This document shows, in pieces, positions 45,590-56,560 of a DNA stretch of 64,000 bases. The position numbers were made by a program, and so were the translations under genes. Position 1 is the first letter of the stretch. Every line of letters starts with the position of its first letter. The stretch lies in assembly GCA_019925795.1 (NCBI GenBank), contig CM034307.1:1302001-1366000 (forward strand). Reading direction: 5' to 3'. This DNA is from Dendrobium chrysotoxum (taxonomy: Eukaryota; Streptophyta; Magnoliopsida; Asparagales; Orchidaceae). Under the pieces are notes generated by a model that ran no database searches, was not told where the DNA came from, and worked only from the letters and a program-made list of their open reading frames with translations.

Positions 45590-48411
45590 GAATGTAAGCT
45601 TGTGAATTACTTTTCGCTCTGCTAGGGTTTCGTACTCAAGCTGCCTTCTCTAGCTTCCTCTGCTTTATCCACCCGCTGGTTCTCTCATGTTGGATAGTTA
45701 CTCTTATCAGGGAAGTTCTTTTAGCCTTCTATCTAGTGTTTTTTGCTTATATGTCGGCCTTTGGCCAACTTCTTTCGGAGATTTTGAGTTTTTTTTTTGT
45801 TTGCTTCGTTTTGTGGTATCGTATTGTCGTATTTTTGGATGTGGGTGCTTCGTTATTTGGCAAGGAAAATAGCTCTCTTAAGAGAACTGATCCTAGTTTT
45901 TTAGGTTATTAAAAAGAATCTAGATCCTTTAAGAATGATTTAAAAGCTATTGCCCATTGTGGTTTGACTGCTCTTTGGATTTCTGAAGAGGAATTTTGCC
46001 TTATTCGATAAATTTACTTTTCACCGCCCTTTACTACATTCTATCTATTTTTTTCAACTTGAAACTATCTGGTGAATTTTGATGACCCTTTTGGATCCTT
46101 GCCATGTGTTAATTAAGTTGTCCAGTGATCTGGACTATAGCTATATATTTGCTCACTGATCTTACTATGTTAACAATTATTTCATAAAACTAATTAAATG
46201 GTTGACATTTTTTGATATTTCTGAAGAATCGCCAATCATTCTCATTTAGGTATCTTTTTTGGATTTACGTCCCCATCTCTTTTCGCACAAAATTTTGCAC
46301 AACTTAGGTGTGATGCCCTAGAATTTAGTATCAATAAATCTGTAGCAGTGTTAAAAATAAATTCATAAAGTAATATGAATAATGCCTCAATAACATTCAT
46401 TTCAATAGTCATACTAAAAAAATAAGAATTTTGGCTATCACGATAATTTTAAGTATTATATCAGTGTCAGTAAATCATTGGCTCAGTAAACAGAGTCGTC
46501 ACTCTTTGCCCGTTGGCATAGTAATCATCTCCTTATAACTCTCAATCAGTGTATCATGTGAATTAGTAGAGGATAACACCAAACTGAAATATTTAAAGGA
46601 AGGTCCGTCGGCCCACCATTCTGTACAGGTCAATCAGTCTCCAACTAACGGATTAACCAGTCTTTACTTGTCTTTTACATAAACATTATTATCATAGTAC
46701 TAAATAGTAATAGCGATCACTATTACTCTTGGTTCCTTATATGGTCATCCCCTTCAAACGGACAATGCTACTGGTCTAGGCCATTTGTTGCTCGTATTCT
46801 TGGGAATCTGCTGATATTGCTGATCTAGCTCTTCCTTTTAAAATTTTAAATTAAGGTCTTAAATAATATTAATATGATTAAGAAAAAATTTGATGGTTGA
46901 AATTTTCTGGTTAATATTCAAGCTGCCTCTGATAGCAACATTATTGGAATTGAAAATGAAAATGGCTTGGTGGTTCCTTCGGCCATGGATGACACTCTTT
47001 TAACCTGGTTGAGGTACCTCCTAAGGAATTCATTTCCTCCCTTGATGGTATGATTCTTGATTGCAATGTGGCTTCTAAACTTCCTGCTATGTATACTTTT
47101 GATAATCTTATCTTATCTGGGAGTGTTCAGAGTGGTAAATTTGATGAGGGAAGTCATAGTGTGCAATCTGATTTTATTTGGGAAAAAGGGAGAATCAATC
47201 TGATGTGAATTTGAATTTTGATTTTTCTATTAATGAAAATTTTAACTTTGTTCATGGTTATTTCGATGATTTCAAATTAGTTTCATATAAAAGAAACCAT
47301 AATAAGAAAAAAATATGGTTTACAATATTCAAATTCTAGACTAACTAGATCAAAAGCTGCTCCAAGTTTGATTATTTGGAATATTAGAGGTGTGGGTAAT
47401 CTTATCTTGTATGATTAGCGTTCCAACCCTAATTTAGCTATCATGGATGATTTTAATAATACGATGCTTAATTGTAGGCTAACTGATATTGATTTTTATG
47501 GCCCCAGGTTCACTTGGTCTAATAATAGGTTTTGGTAGAGATTGACTAGGATCTTAATTAATAATGATTGGGTGACTCTTTTTCAAAATAGCAAGGCGGA
47601 GAACTACTTCTGACCATGCTCCTGTGCTTATTGATATTAAGCAAATTAATTCTAATGGTTTTATTCCCTTTGGGTTTCAAAATATATGGCTTCTTTCTCT
47701 TGATTTTTATAAGATTGTGCAAAACAATTGGTTGGCTCCAATTCACTATTTTGGGGTTCTAATGATATTGTTTCTTTTGTTTTAAAAATTAAGAGGCTAA
47801 AATAGATTATTATATGGTAGAATAAAAATATTTTTGATAATATTTTTAAAATATTGTTAAAGCTGAGAATGATATGATTAACCTGAGAAATATTTACATT
47901 TCACACCTCTGTGAGGAAAATAAAATTAATCTTATTAATGCTAAAAAAATTCTTATTAACCTTCAACACAAAATAAGAGGAATTTTGATGCCAAAAGGCT
48001 AATTCTAAGCAATTTTTAAGGTGATAGAAATACAAAATATTTTCATGCTTTAGCTAATAAAAGACCAGCTAAATCTTTCATTAAGATAATAAAACTAGAG
48101 TATGGGGTGTGGGTTGAAGATTAGGGCATTATTTGTGACTCGATTATCTCTAATTTTAATTCTTTACTTGGGAGTTCTAAGCATGTGGATGATATTTCTA
48201 ATCCTCAGTATATTCCTTCTCTCATTTCTAATGATGATAATTTGAATATCTTTTCTATTCTTACTAAAACTGAAGTTTTTAACATCCTTATGGAGAGGAA
48301 TAAGAATTCTATTGCTAGATCAGATGGTTTATGGCTTATTAATTTCTACCAAAAATGTTTGCATATTATTAAGGGGGATTTATGTAAAGTTGTTTCTACC
48401 TTTTTTTAATG
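45590..48411 (+). pseudogene. L1-type LINE relic, 3-prime end removed
   Basis: The 5-prime part (about 45600-46300) is homologous to the L1 at 38311-40590. From about 47340 onward the plus strand reads, with stops and shifts, IIWNIRGVGN (ORF2 start), a GPRFTWSNNRFW endonuclease segment, a 'TSDHAPVL'-like motif near 47615, then NTKYFHALANKRPAKSFI and RNKNSIARSDGLWLINFYQK, the start of the reverse transcriptase. It stops at 48411, where a CACTA end begins, so the rest of ORF2 and the tail are missing. An LTR-like insertion interrupts it at about 46309-46730. Confidence 0.8.
46309..46730. mobile_element. LTR-like insertion in the L1 relic
   Basis: The L1 reading is interrupted by about 420 bp starting TGTGATGCCCTAGAATT, a start often seen in Gypsy-type LTRs, after which L1 ORF1-like sequence resumes at about 46731. 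The right border and a target duplication could not be fixed. Confidence 0.4.
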
Positions 48412-48458
48412 CACTACAGGAAAATCACCAATTACCGGCAGTCATTTTTTCGGCGGCT
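48412..48458 (+). mobile_element. CACTA terminus, truncated after 47 bp
   Basis: CACTACAGGAAAATCACC is followed by ATTACCGGCAGTC and CGGCGGC, the same terminal and first subterminal repeats as the CACTA element at 28312-32243. The L1 relic ends exactly at its first base and a long LTR starts after 48458, so only this tip remains. No partner terminus was found to the right. Confidence 0.85.
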
Positions 48459-50110
48459 TGTTGATCTCATTTTTGTATGAGGTAAGTAGGACCAATCCAG
48501 ACCCCAGATTAATCCTGGCCCTAGATAAGTATAATCCCAGACTAATCCAGATCTTAGATCTATCTAGATCTTAAGATCAATCTAGAATTCAAAAATCCTA
48601 AGATCTTCCAAGATTTTAGACTTTAGGATCTACTCTAGATCCTAAGACTCTTCTAGACCCTAAAACCTAGGATTTCTTAGATTCTGGAGACCTCCTAGAT
48701 CCTAGCTAGATCATAGGATTCTTCAAGACTTCAGGTCCTAGAATCTACCCATGTCCTAGATCTACCCAGACTTTAGGATTTTCCTAGACTTCAATCCCTA
48801 GGATCTACTCTAGACCCTAGGATCCCCTTAAGTTGATCTAAACCCTAGGTTTCACTCTAAACCCCAGGATTCCTCTAGATCAATCTAGACTTTATTCAAA
48901 TCCAGATATTCAAATTCAAAATCCAGCTCAAAACCAGAAATCCAGATCAAATCTAAGGCTTAAGGTCTAAGTTCTGAAAGCCTTTTCTAGCAAATCTTTG
49001 AACACCTCAAACCCTAGTCAAATGATCTCTGATACAGGATCTGTCAGTTGCATACTGATGTGACATGTCTCTAGAGACAACCCTCCAAATTCAAACTCAT
49101 TTTGAGGTCTTTAACCCTAAAAATTGAATCGAAATTCAAAGGCTATAAAACCTTCAAATATTTACAGCCTATGCCACTGGATTTGCCATCTAGTGGATTC
49201 TGACCTTGGAGCCTTCTCTAAACCCTCAAATCACTTCCATACCCTTGATTATGACCCATTGAGCAATAAACTATATTTTGTTGGACTCACTTTGACCTCC
49301 AGTTGACCAGGAGTCAAAATGACCAAAATACCCCTATGGGGTATAAATGGTCACTTTGGACTAAATGAGCTCCAAATCAAATGCAACCACTTCTGGCAAG
49401 TTCTAAATATTGAACCAAACATGTTGAACCCAAAACAAGACCCTGGGTCAACCTGGTTGACCAAGTCAACCTAAGTTGACCTAAAGGCCCATTAAGGGCT
49501 CAAACAAGTCATTTTGACCAAATGACCTCCCCAGACCTTGAAACTATACCAGGAGACTCAGAATATTATTTTAAACTGGTTGGACCCAATCCCTGACTTT
49601 GGGTCAACCTGGTTAACCAGGTCAACCCAGGTTGACCAGTTCAAGCCTTTAAGCTTCTCTAATTTAAATCACGCTTTAAATGCATTCAAATCTCATTCAA
49701 ACTTCATTCAAATATACCCTGGGTGATTTGGGTTAGATTGGATACCCTGAGCTGAGCTAGACATCAGTTGATTTGGTCAACAAAACCCAGGTCTGGTCAA
49801 CTCCAATTAATATGGGTCCTTTGAGGACTCATGTTCCATTTCAATCCAACCAAATCTTCTAAACATTCAAAACCATCCAAATGTATGACTTGGATACTCT
49901 CAAACTCACCATAAGTCAAATCACACTTGGTTTGACACGGTCAAACTTTAATTTATAGTCAAACCCTATATGCTACATGTTCACACATTTCAAATCTAAT
50001 TCTAATGCTTAGGAATTTTCAAAAACCACTTCATTTGATGCTTTAAATATCCCTTGGCTCATTTAGAATCAAGCCATAGTCAATTTGACTAGGTCAACCA
50101 ATTTTTGTGG
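48459..50110 (+). mobile_element. Long LTR-type repeat, copy A, first part
   Basis: The repeat begins TGTTGATCTCATTTTTGTAT, nearly identical to the sequence at 61837. The two copies stay alignable over long stretches, for example AAAACCTTCAAATATTTAC at about 49147 and 62320 and CAAAATGACCAAAATACCC at about 49315 and 62493. Divergence is substantial, with indels. At about 50110 copy A loses similarity with copy B and seems to resume at about 56641. There is no coding content. Orientation is assumed from the TG start. Confidence 0.65.
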
Positions 50111-51376
50111 GCTCCAAAAATTCAACCCCAGCCTCCGCCCGCTTTGCTTTTCGAGGGGGGAGTTTTAACGGATTAAGTTCCGGGGTAAATTTTGAAAGGC
50201 AGATGGGTTTATAGATAAGACACTACCTAGAGATTTTGTCCTCATTTTGCGAAGACTTTATGATCTGAGTTCTGGTTTCCTATAGGCGCAAGCCCCTATA
50301 GTTAATTACCCCTCCCGGTAATGAGAGAGAACTTTCGATTAAGGCTAGTCGTCAATCAGATACGTAGAGATACGAAGTACCTGGTACATACTAGCAGCAT
50401 GGGTTGAAGGTATTGAAAGGTTTGATATTTAAAAATAGAAATTTCACCATCTTGCACTTAAAGTAGATGGTAGGGGAATGGATGATGGACCCGATCAAGA
50501 TCCCATGGTTCCGTCGTCCCGGGCCATTGTGGTCCCTGATCTACTTAGTCAGAGGAGGTAGTTAACCCAACCTGACAGAAGGATCCTTGTCGGCAGCCAT
50601 GTGTTGCTTCGTCCAAGGATACCTTATAGACCTGGGGGGAGTGTTTGTCTAAGGGGACAAATTTGAATCCACCTTAGCTAACAAAGGGCTTTATGCCCTA
50701 TCGATCATATCCTATTGATTCATATCTCAAGGATTTGATGCCATTGGGGAACATACAGGCTTTGGCCATAACCATAATATAATGGTGCCATTTAGCGGCG
50801 ACCATCTGGTTCAAAGGGCCCCGAGTCATAACCGTTTATCCTGCAGTGCCATTTGGCGGCAAAACTGTCGGTTAGAGGACTCGTACCACGTCCTTGCTGG
50901 CAGAAGATTATTTGAGAATGGATCCTAGTGATATTTTCGATCAGGTATTAGCTCTTTGTGAGCTGTAATTATTTTTAAATTTGTCGTCCTTGGCAAACTG
51001 TTGCAGAGGGTGGATAGGTTTTGCTTTAAATGGTTGATGGTTTAATTTCAATTTCAAATATTTTTGAATTTTGGGATTGTTTGGAGTTTGGAATTTTTAT
51101 GAGATTTGGGATGGCATTTTGGTTATTTGGAATGGACCCCTCCGGTTGAGATCTACGTTCAACACGACCATCATCAGGGTGTATGGGGTCATTTTTATTT
51201 ATGGGTTGAACCTTGTCGACTCTATCTAGCAATTAACAGATGATCATGTTTCGTAGGTTTTATGTCTTTTGTGAATGAATTCTCTTGATTATAGGCCTTG
51301 AAGGCCTAATATGAATATATTAAAACAAATATCCTGGTCGACGTCGTGACCGTATATTTGTTTGATAGTTCAAGCC

Positions 51377-51650
51377 ATATCAACTCCTATCTATCCATAT
51401 AGAAGGATCAGGCTCAAGCTTGAATTCACTCATTAACCGGTGCAGCATCCCTGTACATCACGTGTGTACCAATAACACGCTCGCCGGGGCCCGTGCGGGT
51501 GTTTGGGGGTATTTTATAATTATTTGTCAAACCTTATCAACTCCTATTTACTTGCTTAGGAGGCTCGGGTTTATATTTATTGACCCACGCAGCATTCCTA
51601 GACATCACGTGTGTATAAATAACACGATTGTCGGGGCCCATGCGGGTTAT
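51377..51650. repeat. Two-copy direct repeat of about 150 bp
   Basis: ATCAACTCCTAT ... CATCACGTGTGTA ... AATAACACG ... CGGGGCCC ... GCGGGT occurs at about 51377-51503 and again at 51535-51648. Within each copy CGTGT and ACACG could pair. Confidence 0.75.
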
Positions 51651-51785
51651 GATTGTATTTACCCCTTTTTTATTCCTATGTGTATACAAATTAAGGTGCA
51701 CATATGCGGGGATACTTTTAGAATATTTCTAAATGCCTTCTGTCTGCTTGTATGGATGTTGCAGATCCGGTGGCGTGGCTTGTGA

Positions 51786-53422
51786 TGGATCAATGTATTT
51801 GCCCAACATTGAATGGTGACTAATCATAGAGATGTCATAGAATTTATTGCATTTTGCTATAATAGCTCGTAGGCATCCATATTTTATATGATCATGTGCG
51901 ATACACCGAATTTATGATAGGTCTTCTATAATAACTTATAGAAGCCTATACTTATCGTAGTCCTTTTATTTGTAGAAGATGTCAGTATTTACTTGTGATT
52001 GAGTGGTTGGATGTATGAATACCTCTAGCATTCATTGCATATTCTTCAGATCATTATGCTCATAGTGTACTGGTACTCTTTGCTTGTAGAGGTTTGATGT
52101 ACTTGCTTGTACTTCAATGTTTCACTTAAATGTATATGGACATATCACATCATTATTTTCATTGCATATCAACTCCTTCTACTCGAAGAAGAGGGGATCA
52201 TATCTGCTTGTGTCTCGATTTTCAATGTTCATTGATACCTGCACCTTGATTGGCATGAAGGTCTTCAAATTTTTTTGACAACTCTTATGTTATCAATTGA
52301 TTGTAACCACATTCTTACACCTTCACTTTGGTCTCTATTTGCAAGAAGGTTGTTGTATTAGTCGTATGTCTAATTCTTCTTCTAAAGGGAGACAGCTGAA
52401 TTTATTGGTCCATAGGTGAGTTGTGTTCACTACATTTCCCTCATTCGTATTTGCTAATGATTCATTGAACTCACTGTATGTGAATCTCAATAGCCCACAA
52501 GAGGTTGATGTAGTTATTTACATATTTCTCATTGCCACTTACAAACGGTTCTCATTGTTGATTGGAGATTTGCACTTCAACTGACATGGCCCTTAGCAAT
52601 TAATTATAATATTCATCATGTATCTTGCATTAAGACTTGTAGGTAGGTTGTTGCATCCCCTACGATTCATATGAGTTATTGCTTGTGGATGAATCAAGAT
52701 CAATGCTCATGATTTTATAATCAAAACACCTCTCTTCCAATCTTCTTATTGCTTGCAAACAAACTTCACTTGTAAGCTATTTATCTTCAAAGAGGATACT
52801 ATATGCATGATGGGTTTGATATCATGCTCCTTAATATTTCACTCCCGCTGAGATGATCCCTACAAACTGATTTTTATTGTTCAAATGAAGTTTCTTTGTT
52901 GCTCATTCATCTTAGCCATATTCAACTTCGAGTTGAATTCATGTTCATTGCACTTCCACTTGACTCTTGCTTGTATGTTACTCATGTTAGGATGCCTTCC
53001 TTCATGAGTCTTCCGCTTATATGTTTGAGATTTATTTTCAACACTTTCCACAAATTCATTTGATGCTCATCTTTTAAATTGAAATGATATTCTTTCTTTT
53101 ATTGAAAGTTTAATATTCCAATTCAAATCAATTATTATATTTATTATTCATTTGATTAAATCTTTAATTTAAGTTAAGTGCAATGTCATTTGAGTCCAAT
53201 TTAGATTTGAGTCCAAGTCTTGTTCATTTGATGTTCAAATCAGAGTTCAAATAAAGTCCCCTGCTGTCCAAATATTGTTCAAGTTCATATTTAAATACGG
53301 TCCTCTGTTGTCCAAAATTTGTTCTTGCTTGAGCGCAAATGTCCAAGTCCTTGTATGTTTCAAACGAAATTTCAGCAGCCTCCCGGCATCTCCCCCTTTT
53401 AGAGGAAATTTTGGGAAACTGG
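51786..53422. other. Non-coding stretch
   Basis: No gene is visible. The sequence is mildly repetitive, with recurring CTTGCTTGTA, TTCATTG and TTGCACTTC words, suggesting very old tandem duplication. Confidence 0.35.
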
Positions 53423-53432
53423 GCCACCCTAC

Positions 53433-53760
53433 CACGCTACAAGAGCATGTATGGTTGGTGTCATGTGACACCGTGGCCATATATCTTTTAATCCCACCAC
53501 GCTACGCGAGCGTGTATGGGGTCTTCAAAAGTACTCATTTAAACAACACAAGTGGCTTTCCCCACCACGCTACAAGAGCGTGTATAGGGCTTACCCACCT
53601 CACCATATGTATCGCACCGGGCTCCCTCCTACCGTGCTACGAGAGCACGTATAGGTGGTTCTCCGATCCACCGCAAACATCGAAAATGGGATTTTAGGTG
53701 ATTACCCGCCTCGTCGTAGGCACCGCACCAGTTTTTCTCCTACCGTACTAAGAGAGCGCG
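53433..53760. repeat. Five-unit array of 17-nt stem-loops
   Basis: Five short inverted repeats of the form 6-5-6 at 53433-53449, 53498-53514, 53566-53582, 53633-53649 and 53744-53760, spaced 65, 68, 67 and 111 bp. Units 2 and 3 have CACGCT/AGCGTG; unit 4 has CGTGCT/AGCACG, a double compensatory change; units 1 and 5 have one mismatch each, and unit 5 also a T:G pair. Loops are ACAAG, ACGCG, ACAAG, ACGAG and AAGAG. All are preceded by a C-rich 'CYACC' or 'CTACC' and followed by 'TATRGG'. Confidence 0.88.
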
Positions 53761-53989
53761 TATAGGGGGTTTGCCGGTCCGCTGCAAATGACGAGAAAGA
53801 GAATCTGAGTTTGAAAATTTTATACCTTCACGGGGCTTGATGACGATAGCGACGGTGATGATGAGACTGCGAAAAATGCACATTGCTTTAGAATTGCATT
53901 TGTACATCTGATTTCAGCTGTCTCAAATTGATTTTAAAGCTTGCATCCTTTATGACTTCATTTCACTTCTTCACCACTTGCATTTACTA

Positions 53990-54069
53990 CCTTAGAATTT
54001 GATAAATCCAACTTCACAGGATTTACTAAATCCTATTGGACTTGACTCTTACTTGCAGCCCAACAACCC
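53990..54069 (+). mobile_element. Harbinger-like terminal fragment
   Basis: The minus strand starts GGGGTTGTTGGGCTGCAAGT and continues with GGATTTAGTAAATCCTGT, matching the right end of the 6496-7752 element. Only about 80 bp is recognisable. It abuts the point where similarity to tRNA thiouridylase stops. Confidence 0.6.
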
Positions 54070-54540
54070 CTATGATTTCCCAAGTAATTTCCTGTCCCAG
54101 CTTCCAGCAATAAGCCTTCAATCTCTCCAATATGCCTGGCAACAAATTCACTGAACTTAAACTTTCCAAGGAAACATATCCCTTGAGAATCTTTCCTCTC
54201 ATTATTTGGAAGATCCATTTGGGTGGCCAGATAACGTACTTTATCATTTGAGAGACAACCAAGAGGAAACAGAAGACGTCTAAGTTGAAACTGTGCATAA
54301 CGGCCAGAAGCAATGTAATCAAACCCCATGTTTTTCAATTACTTCTAAGAATACACCAAACTTGATTCTTGTATTGCAAAGGACATCAGGATTTGGAGTG
54401 CGGCCAACATGATACTTCTCAACAACGTGAGATACCACATTCCTCCAATATTCATTTGATAAATGTACAACTTCTAAGGAACGTCCAACTGATCACAAAC
54501 AGCTTCTGCATACTTTAAATCTCCGTTATGTTGGCATTCA
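54070..54540 (-). pseudogene. tRNA 2-thiouridylase (MnmA/TrmU-like) fragment
   Basis: This enzyme family thiolates U34 of Lys, Glu and Gln tRNAs in organelles and bacteria. Reading down from about 54540 the minus strand gives GDLKYAEAVCDQLDVP, a -1 frameshift with a stop, then EYWRNVVSHVVEKYHVGRTP and NPDVLCNTRIKFG (with the first catalytic cysteine), HGFDYIASGRYAQF, then QLRRLLFPLGCLSNDKVRYL and DSQGICFLGKFKF (second catalytic cysteine), ending at GNHRG. The P-loop SGGVDS segment is not visible, and a stretch between ASGRYAQF and QLRRLL (about 30 residues in the family) is missing. There are no introns. It is a broken, possibly retrotransposed or captured, copy. Confidence 0.8.
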
Positions 54541-54641
54541 GATAGATGGCTCTTGAAATGAATCTTCAGAATCAACCGTTAGCCTACTGTCTCCCATATA
54601 ACTTGCCATCAGAAATCTTCTGAAAGTTGAAGTGAACAATC

Positions 54642-55277
54642 TCACTGGATTCCAGCTTTTCCCCATCCACGGGTTATCGCCAAACCCGTTACATAAGACC
54701 TCGCCACTAGAATCCTGGAGGGTTCTTCAGGAAATTCTGCCATTTCAGCAGGGTCTAGATTTGATAGCACTTGGGCGCTCCGACTTGAGATAGGCTTTGG
54801 TATAAAATTAGGTGGAAAAGCTCTATTTGGTCGAGCATTGAGATCAGGAGAATATTGGGCTTGTGTGGGAGGTTGTGAGGTAGGGAGTTGGGATTTAACT
54901 GGAGAAGACTGGTCGGACAAACTCCCTTTCACGTGAGAAAAGCTGCTAGGTGGCTGGATCAAAAGGCTAGGATGTTGTAGCCGGCTGTAGGAGAGGAAGA
55001 GTTCAGGTAGGTGGAGGAGATGAACAAGCAACTTGTCCCAATGCTCTGGCGTGAGATTTGGTGGGGAAACTTGGGATCTTATGAGGTATATAGTCAACTG
55101 CTTTGGAGACAGGGACCTCCGAACAAGGCTGTGAAGAGCAGGTCGTGCAGGGTTTGAGCGGAAGGTTGAGTTGTAAAGGCTTAAGGAGTCTGGAGCTGCT
55201 TGCAACACGAATTGGAGGAGGAAACTAACGGAGCAGAGGGGAGTTTGAAGCTCGGAAGTGAAGCAACAGTGGAACAC
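54642..55277 (-). CDS. Unassigned open reading frame, 211 residues
   Basis: An uninterrupted minus-strand frame, moderately GC-rich compared with its surroundings. The translation is rich in Ser, Pro and Leu, with segments RRSLSPKQLTIYLIRSQ, LTPEHWDKLLVHLLHLPELF and RILVARSYVTGLAITRGWGK. I recognise no domain. It lies just upstream, on the same strand, of the thiouridylase fragment and could be part of the same captured transcript or the 5-prime exon of another lost gene. The helical middle loosely recalls the N-terminal part of organelle RNA-binding proteins, but that is not enough for a call. Confidence 0.35.
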   Translation of the reverse strand: MFHCCFTSELQTPLCSVSFLLQFVLQAAPDSLSLYNSTFRSNPARPALHSLVRRSLSPKQLTIYLIRSQVSPPNLTPEHWDKLLVHLLHLPELFLSYSRLQHPSLLIQPPSSFSHVKGSLSDQSSPVKSQLPTSQPPTQAQYSPDLNARPNRAFPPNFIPKPISSRSAQVLSNLDPAEMAEFPEEPSRILVARSYVTGLAITRGWGKAGIQ

Positions 55278-55619
55278 ATGAGCTCTCTTTTTTGTTCATT
55301 TTAACGTAAAGGCCTTGCATTCAAACTAGACTAAAGCTAGTGGGATTGGATTGACAGGTTGATGGAAATTCTGCAGAACGCAGTAATGTGTTAATGGCAT
55401 TTAAATTTAATTTGAGTTCTGCACACTTGACTTTTCCCTTTTTGGCATCTGATCTTATTAGGATTTTTTATAAGTTAAATGCCATATAAGTGAAAAATCA
55501 CTCATGCATTGATTAAAAATGGCAACAATCTCTTGGTCAGGTCAAAATCACATTGATTTACGTGCCGATTATCTCATTTTACGTGTTAATTTTGTCGAAT
55601 ATCGACATTACACAAATTA

Positions 55620-56560
55620 CTAGTGCATTTAGGGTATTGTCGATGATCCGATCGCAATGATGCAGTCTGTTTTACGATCGGACATCATTTGGACAGCGAT
55701 GAGGTTGATTTTCCTCGAAATTCATGCCACCAACCCGAATAATCCAATTTGGACATAGAAAATATAGTTATTAAGTATTTGCGATATTCTGATCGCAATA
55801 GAAAAATCCGTTTCGTGAATAGACATCATTTGGATAGCGACGAGGCTAATTTTTCTCGAAATTTGTGCCACCTACCTGGATGATCCAATTGAATATAGAA
55901 AATATAGTTTTTAAGTATTTGTGATATTCCGATCATAATGGAGAAATCCGTTTCATGATCGGACTTTGTTTGGGCACAAATTTATATATTTTTATATGGG
56001 GATTACCTCGATTTATGTGCACCATCTTAATTAAATAAATTAGTAGTGTATTTAGGGTATTGCCGACGTTCCGGTCGCAACGACAAAGTCCGTTTGTTGA
56101 TCTGACGTCATTTGGGTAGTGTCGAGCAACATTTTTCTTAAAATTTATGTTTTGTCGAGAAATTCGTGCCCCCAATTTGGATCATCCAAAATATATATCC
56201 TGAGTATTTGTAATGTTCTGAATGCAATGACAAAGTCCGTTTTACCCTTGGACCTCGTTTGGGTAGTGCCGATGCCTCTTTTCCTCGATAAGCGTGCTGC
56301 ATCGGGATTCATGCTCCCAATTCGGATAGCCCAAATTGAATAAACAAAATATAGTTTTTAGAGGTTGACACCATTCCGGATGCAACGACGAAGTCTGTTT
56401 GTCGATCTGACGCAGTTTGATCATCCTCGCGTTTTAATTTCGGGTGTCAGCCATCCCTTTTGATTGATCTCATCTGATTCGACTGCGAGGGGTGTCAACC
56501 TAGCAGAATTTGATGTTCTGATTGCAACTGCGCAGTCCGTCTGATCTTCGGAAATCATTT
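55620..56560. repeat. Tandem repeat with a period near 145 bp
   Basis: A landmark like GATATTCTGATCGCAATGACAAAGTCCGTTT recurs at about 55651, 55792, 55932, 56074, 56221, 56379 and 56521 (spacings 141, 140, 142, 147, 158, 142). Other words shared between units are CGGACATCATTTGG, TTTTCCTCGAAATT, GTGCCACC and GAAAATATAGTTTTTAAG. Units are clearly diverged, so the array is old. Confidence 0.88.

Noticed and set aside
53433..53760. Possible CRISPR-like array because of regularly spaced repeats
   Set aside because: This is plant nuclear DNA, repeats are only 17 nt and diverged, the 'spacers' are partly similar to each other, and there are no cas genes.
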